A DNA stretch of 32,028 nucleotides, taken from Oscillospiraceae bacterium (lineage in GTDB: Bacteria > Bacillota > Clostridia > Oscillospirales > Ruminococcaceae). Positions 29,996 through 32,028 of the stretch are shown piece after piece; the first letter of the stretch is position 1, and each line of letters opens with the position of its first letter. A model generated the notes under the pieces. It saw nothing but the letters and a program-made list of their open reading frames with translations, was not told the origin of the DNA and made no database searches. Made by a program: the position numbers and the translations under genes. The stretch is from NCBI GenBank assembly GCA_022793675.1, contig JAAWDH010000047.1:1-32028 (forward strand), written 5' to 3'.

Positions 29996-30514
29996 TCACA
30001 CCGTTTTCGCAGCGATGCACTGTTTCAAAAGGTCGTTATACATCTGCTTCATCATTTCCAGCTGCGCCTTGACGGCAATCAGCTCGCCCTGCGTCTCGTC
30101 CGCCGGCGGTTCGGCCTTAGCGGCGCTGGCTGGGGGCGGGCCAGCTTCAGCCTTTTCCGGCCGTTTGCCTACCGGCTGCAGCCCCAACGAAATCATCAAA
30201 GCGATATCGACGCCCTGCATTTCCTGTTCAGAACAGACGCCGCAGTAATTGCTCAAACGCTGGATATCGACCGTATGTACCTGTTCGCAAAGGGCCGTGC
30301 TGAAGCGGTCGGTCGCCCGAATCTGCACATGGGTTGGCAGATCCTTTTTCGGCCGCGTGGTCATATACACCACTTCGACGACGCTGCTATGCTCGTTATT
30401 CAGGTTATTGGACACAATAATTGCCGGCCTGCCGGGCCGCTGTTCCGAGCCAGTAGTCGGATAAGTCGGCTCGACATAATAAATTTCCCCACGGCGCAGA
30501 CCGCCATATTCCAT
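29996..30514 (-). CDS. MazF/PemK-like endoribonuclease with C-terminal extension
   Basis: A 172-residue protein. Residues 1-112 match the MazF/PemK toxin fold: LRRGEIYYVEP, the loop GSEQRPGRPAIIVSNN and TRPKKDLPTHVQI; such toxins cleave mRNA at short sequences. Residues about 115-172 are an added tail, Pro/Ala/Glu-rich and then a helix (IAVKAQLEMMKQMYNDLLKQ) that may form a coiled coil. No MazE-like antitoxin ORF precedes it; the gene upstream encodes an E2/CAT-fold protein. AAGGGGAA precedes the ATG by about 6 bases. The tail could be an autoinhibitory or oligomerising element, which is inference. Confidence 0.9.
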   Translation of the reverse strand: MEYGGLRRGEIYYVEPTYPTTGSEQRPGRPAIIVSNNLNNEHSSVVEVVYMTTRPKKDLPTHVQIRATDRFSTALCEQVHTVDIQRLSNYCGVCSEQEMQGVDIALMISLGLQPVGKRPEKAEAGPPPASAAKAEPPADETQGELIAVKAQLEMMKQMYNDLLKQCIAAKTV

Positions 30515-30545
30515 AATAAATTCCCCTTTCATTTTTGTCAAAAAA

Positions 30546-31403
30546 TCACGGCATATCCTCAATTTTAGCCGCCAACGGCATTTCCAGCAGCTCTGGCCGC
30601 CGGAGGAACTTTTTCATCAGCCGCAGCGAGCGGGCAAAATACAGCCCGTCACAAAAGCGTTCGTCCATCACCAGCCCAAAGCTCAGCATTTTGCGCACAA
30701 CGAGGCCTTCCTCTGCCGCCGCCGGCAAATCCCGTTCCTTGCCGATTGCCAGGAAAAGCCCTGTCGTGCCGAATTCGTAAACATGGTGGTAAATATGGTT
30801 GATGCCCAAAGACTTGAGATTTGTAAAGAAAAGCGAGGTATGGAACGGGCTGGCTTCCATGACAGCCTGGGGGAGCATATCGTGCCGGTCGAGGAAAAGC
30901 AGGAAATTCACGGCGGCCTGGATCAGCGGGCCGGGGATTTTCATCAGGATGGCCGCCGTCCGGTCGGTAGAGTTGTCCCCCTGCCTGCCGGCAAGCTCTT
31001 TTGCGACAGCCTTATTGATCTGTTCCGCCACCCGGAAAATATCCTCTGTGCCGTCAAAGCAGAGCTTAATTGTCGTCCCGGCATCCTCATTTTTCAGCGA
31101 ACGGTGCACGACAAAGCTGATCCAGATTTTCCTGCGGGCGAAGATCCGTCCCCGCATCACAAAGCGGTTAAGCTGGGGCCGCAGCGCCAGCAGCCGCACC
31201 ATTGTTGCCAGGATGATATGGATATATTCAATCTGGACGCCCTGAGCGGCTTTGGCGAGGATATAGTCGTCCATCCCCCGGCAGGCGATAGATTCCTCGA
31301 ACATATTCATTGAATCCGTGCGGGTACGCATCAGGTAAGGCATAATCCGCTGGAACGGGTCCAGGGTACGCACCAGCCGCCCGTCCGCTCTTTTTCCAAA
31401 CAT
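30546..31403 (-). CDS. 2-oxoacid dehydrogenase E2/CAT-fold protein lacking the catalytic His
   Basis: A 285-residue protein resembling the catalytic domain of 2-oxoacid dehydrogenase acyltransferases (CAT superfamily). The C-terminal motif reads VMDERFCDGLYFARSL, where active E2/CAT enzymes have DHRxxDG or HHxxCDG. The histidine position is Glu (about residue 248) while the DG is kept, so acyltransfer is doubtful. There is no lipoyl or subunit-binding domain and no E1 or E3 gene nearby. GAAGGA favours the ATG at 31403 (spacing about 9) over the ATG at 31409. It probably begins the unit with the MazF-like and nuclease genes; a physical link to MazF is a guess. Confidence 0.85.
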   Translation of the reverse strand: MFGKRADGRLVRTLDPFQRIMPYLMRTRTDSMNMFEESIACRGMDDYILAKAAQGVQIEYIHIILATMVRLLALRPQLNRFVMRGRIFARRKIWISFVVHRSLKNEDAGTTIKLCFDGTEDIFRVAEQINKAVAKELAGRQGDNSTDRTAAILMKIPGPLIQAAVNFLLFLDRHDMLPQAVMEASPFHTSLFFTNLKSLGINHIYHHVYEFGTTGLFLAIGKERDLPAAAEEGLVVRKMLSFGLVMDERFCDGLYFARSLRLMKKFLRRPELLEMPLAAKIEDMP

Positions 31404-31449
31404 TCCCATCTTTCCTTCTGTCAAAACTCAAAAGCCCAAGCCCGCTTAT

Positions 31450-31478
31450 ATTATACCACAACTCCATCAAAAAGAAAA
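31450..31478 (-). promoter_or_regulatory. Possible promoter of the E2-fold/MazF/nuclease unit
   Basis: A perfect -10 TATAAT (31455-31450) with only a weak -35 (TTTTCT, 17 bp upstream), 47 bp before the start codon. Confidence 0.45.
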
Positions 31479-31511
31479 GATATTTTTGCGGCCGGCTGTG
31501 CCGGCAGGACA

Positions 31512-31553
31512 ATTCGCGCCGGAAATCCAGCAAGCCGGATTTCTGCTGCGGAT
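31512..31553 (+). repeat. Dispersed intergenic element, copy 3 of 3
   Basis: Third copy of the element at 14955 and 19545, with one change in the left flank (CGCGCCGG for CGCGTCGG). The surrounding 31479-31668 holds only further repeat sequence and no gene. Confidence 0.75.
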
Positions 31554-31668
31554 AGACATAGCCGGTTCTCTCGCGGTTACGGACAGGTGGTTCCAGATAA
31601 AAACAATGCGTTTTTACCTCCTTTGAACCCCTCCGGCTCTGCGGAGCCACCGTTTTCGCAGAAAACTA

Positions 31669-31905
31669 CCCCTTCTCAGGGGAGGCTTATAGCTGCCCGG
31701 ACGGGGCCGCAGGAAGGGGAGGGGGAGTGTTTGCGTCGCCGGTAATAGGCCATTGCATGGCCTATCTAAGCTTTTTCGGGCGTCTTGGCTGGCCGCCAGA
31801 CACCCGAACTGCGGTAGGCTTCGGAGTCGGGCCATGGAATGTCCCGATGGGGGACTCTCAGGAGGTCTTGCGGACCTGAGGCGCCGCGCTTTATTTATTT
31901 TTCAG
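31669..31905 (+). repeat. Hairpin-rich intergenic repeat, copy B
   Basis: Inverted copy of 2-241. Several stems are weakened by single mismatches relative to copy A (for example AGACACCCG for AGACGCCCG, ATGTCCCGA for ATGGCCCGA). It again ends in a T-rich run (CTTTATTTATTTTT). Downstream to 32028 I see only GC-rich repeat-like DNA and no convincing gene. Confidence 0.8.
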
Positions 31906-32028
31906 TATGCGCCGGGCGCAAAGGGGCTTGGATTTGCCAGCGGTTCCCTTTTGCAGCGGAAGGCTGTGCGCGTCGGAGGGTGACCGCGGGGGAATTTCGC
32001 TTGCTGCGGCAAGCGACCGAGGGCTCCG

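Noticed and set aside
31753-31983. 76-aa open frame on the plus strand at the right edge
   Set aside because: It lies inside copy B of the hairpin-rich repeat and follows its stems. No RBS and no recognisable protein.

Overview
The window reads as a chromosomal segment of an anaerobic Clostridia-type Firmicute, most likely an Oscillospiraceae/Ruminococcaceae relative. The basis is GC-rich coding sequence, strong AGGAGG-type ribosome binding sites, frequent GTG/TTG starts, consensus TTGACA-17-TATAAT promoters, a SAM-I (S-box) leader on metK and c-di-GMP-I (GEMM) riboswitches. No species can be named from the sequence alone. No tRNA, rRNA, CRISPR array, prophage block or transposase-bearing IS was seen.

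Layout, left to right. 1-241 is one copy of a hairpin-rich intergenic repeat whose inverted second copy lies at 31669-31905. 261-3640 (-) is a two-gene unit: a SWIM zinc-finger protein and a helical-repeat partner. 3685-4408 is a compact RNA-rich locus: a 58-aa DUF4177-type gene, then a predicted type I toxin-antitoxin module made of a 33-aa membrane peptide gene, a convergent antisense RNA and a shared bidirectional terminator. All three transcripts start with related promoters and leaders. lepA (-) follows, then about 530 bp of stacked hairpins. 6891-11984 (-) is a phosphorelay operon: a REC/HD-GYP/PAS/GGDEF response regulator, an HPt protein and a membrane hybrid histidine kinase. Divergent from it is a P2A calcium-type ATPase (12207-14879, +). 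An ABC exporter pair (15214-19337, -) with a very large coiled-coil permease comes next, then a repeat-filled gap and a TetR regulator with its own promoter and palindrome. An AP2-domain protein (+) follows. Two abutting c-di-GMP-I riboswitches then lead a sortase-anchored cysteine-rich surface protein (21618-23288, +). The rest is on the minus strand: recD2, a possible SUKH-like protein, a membrane protein with a zinc-ribbon-like segment, metK behind its SAM-I riboswitch, and a three-gene unit (E2/CAT-fold protein lacking its catalytic histidine, MazF-like toxin with an extended tail, PD-(D/E)XK nuclease).

Two themes tie genes together. First, a c-di-GMP circuit: one response regulator carries both the synthesis (GGDEF) and degradation (HD-GYP) domains, and about 10 kb away two c-di-GMP aptamers in series precede a surface protein. 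Second, the intergenic DNA is unusually structured. Several repeat families recur, one of which places a GA-loop hairpin shortly after stop codons and shows a compensatory base-pair change between copies.

The observations most worth follow-up are the three-transcript DUF4177/type I toxin locus at 3685-4408, the tandem GEMM leader at 21379-21617, and the repeated structured elements.
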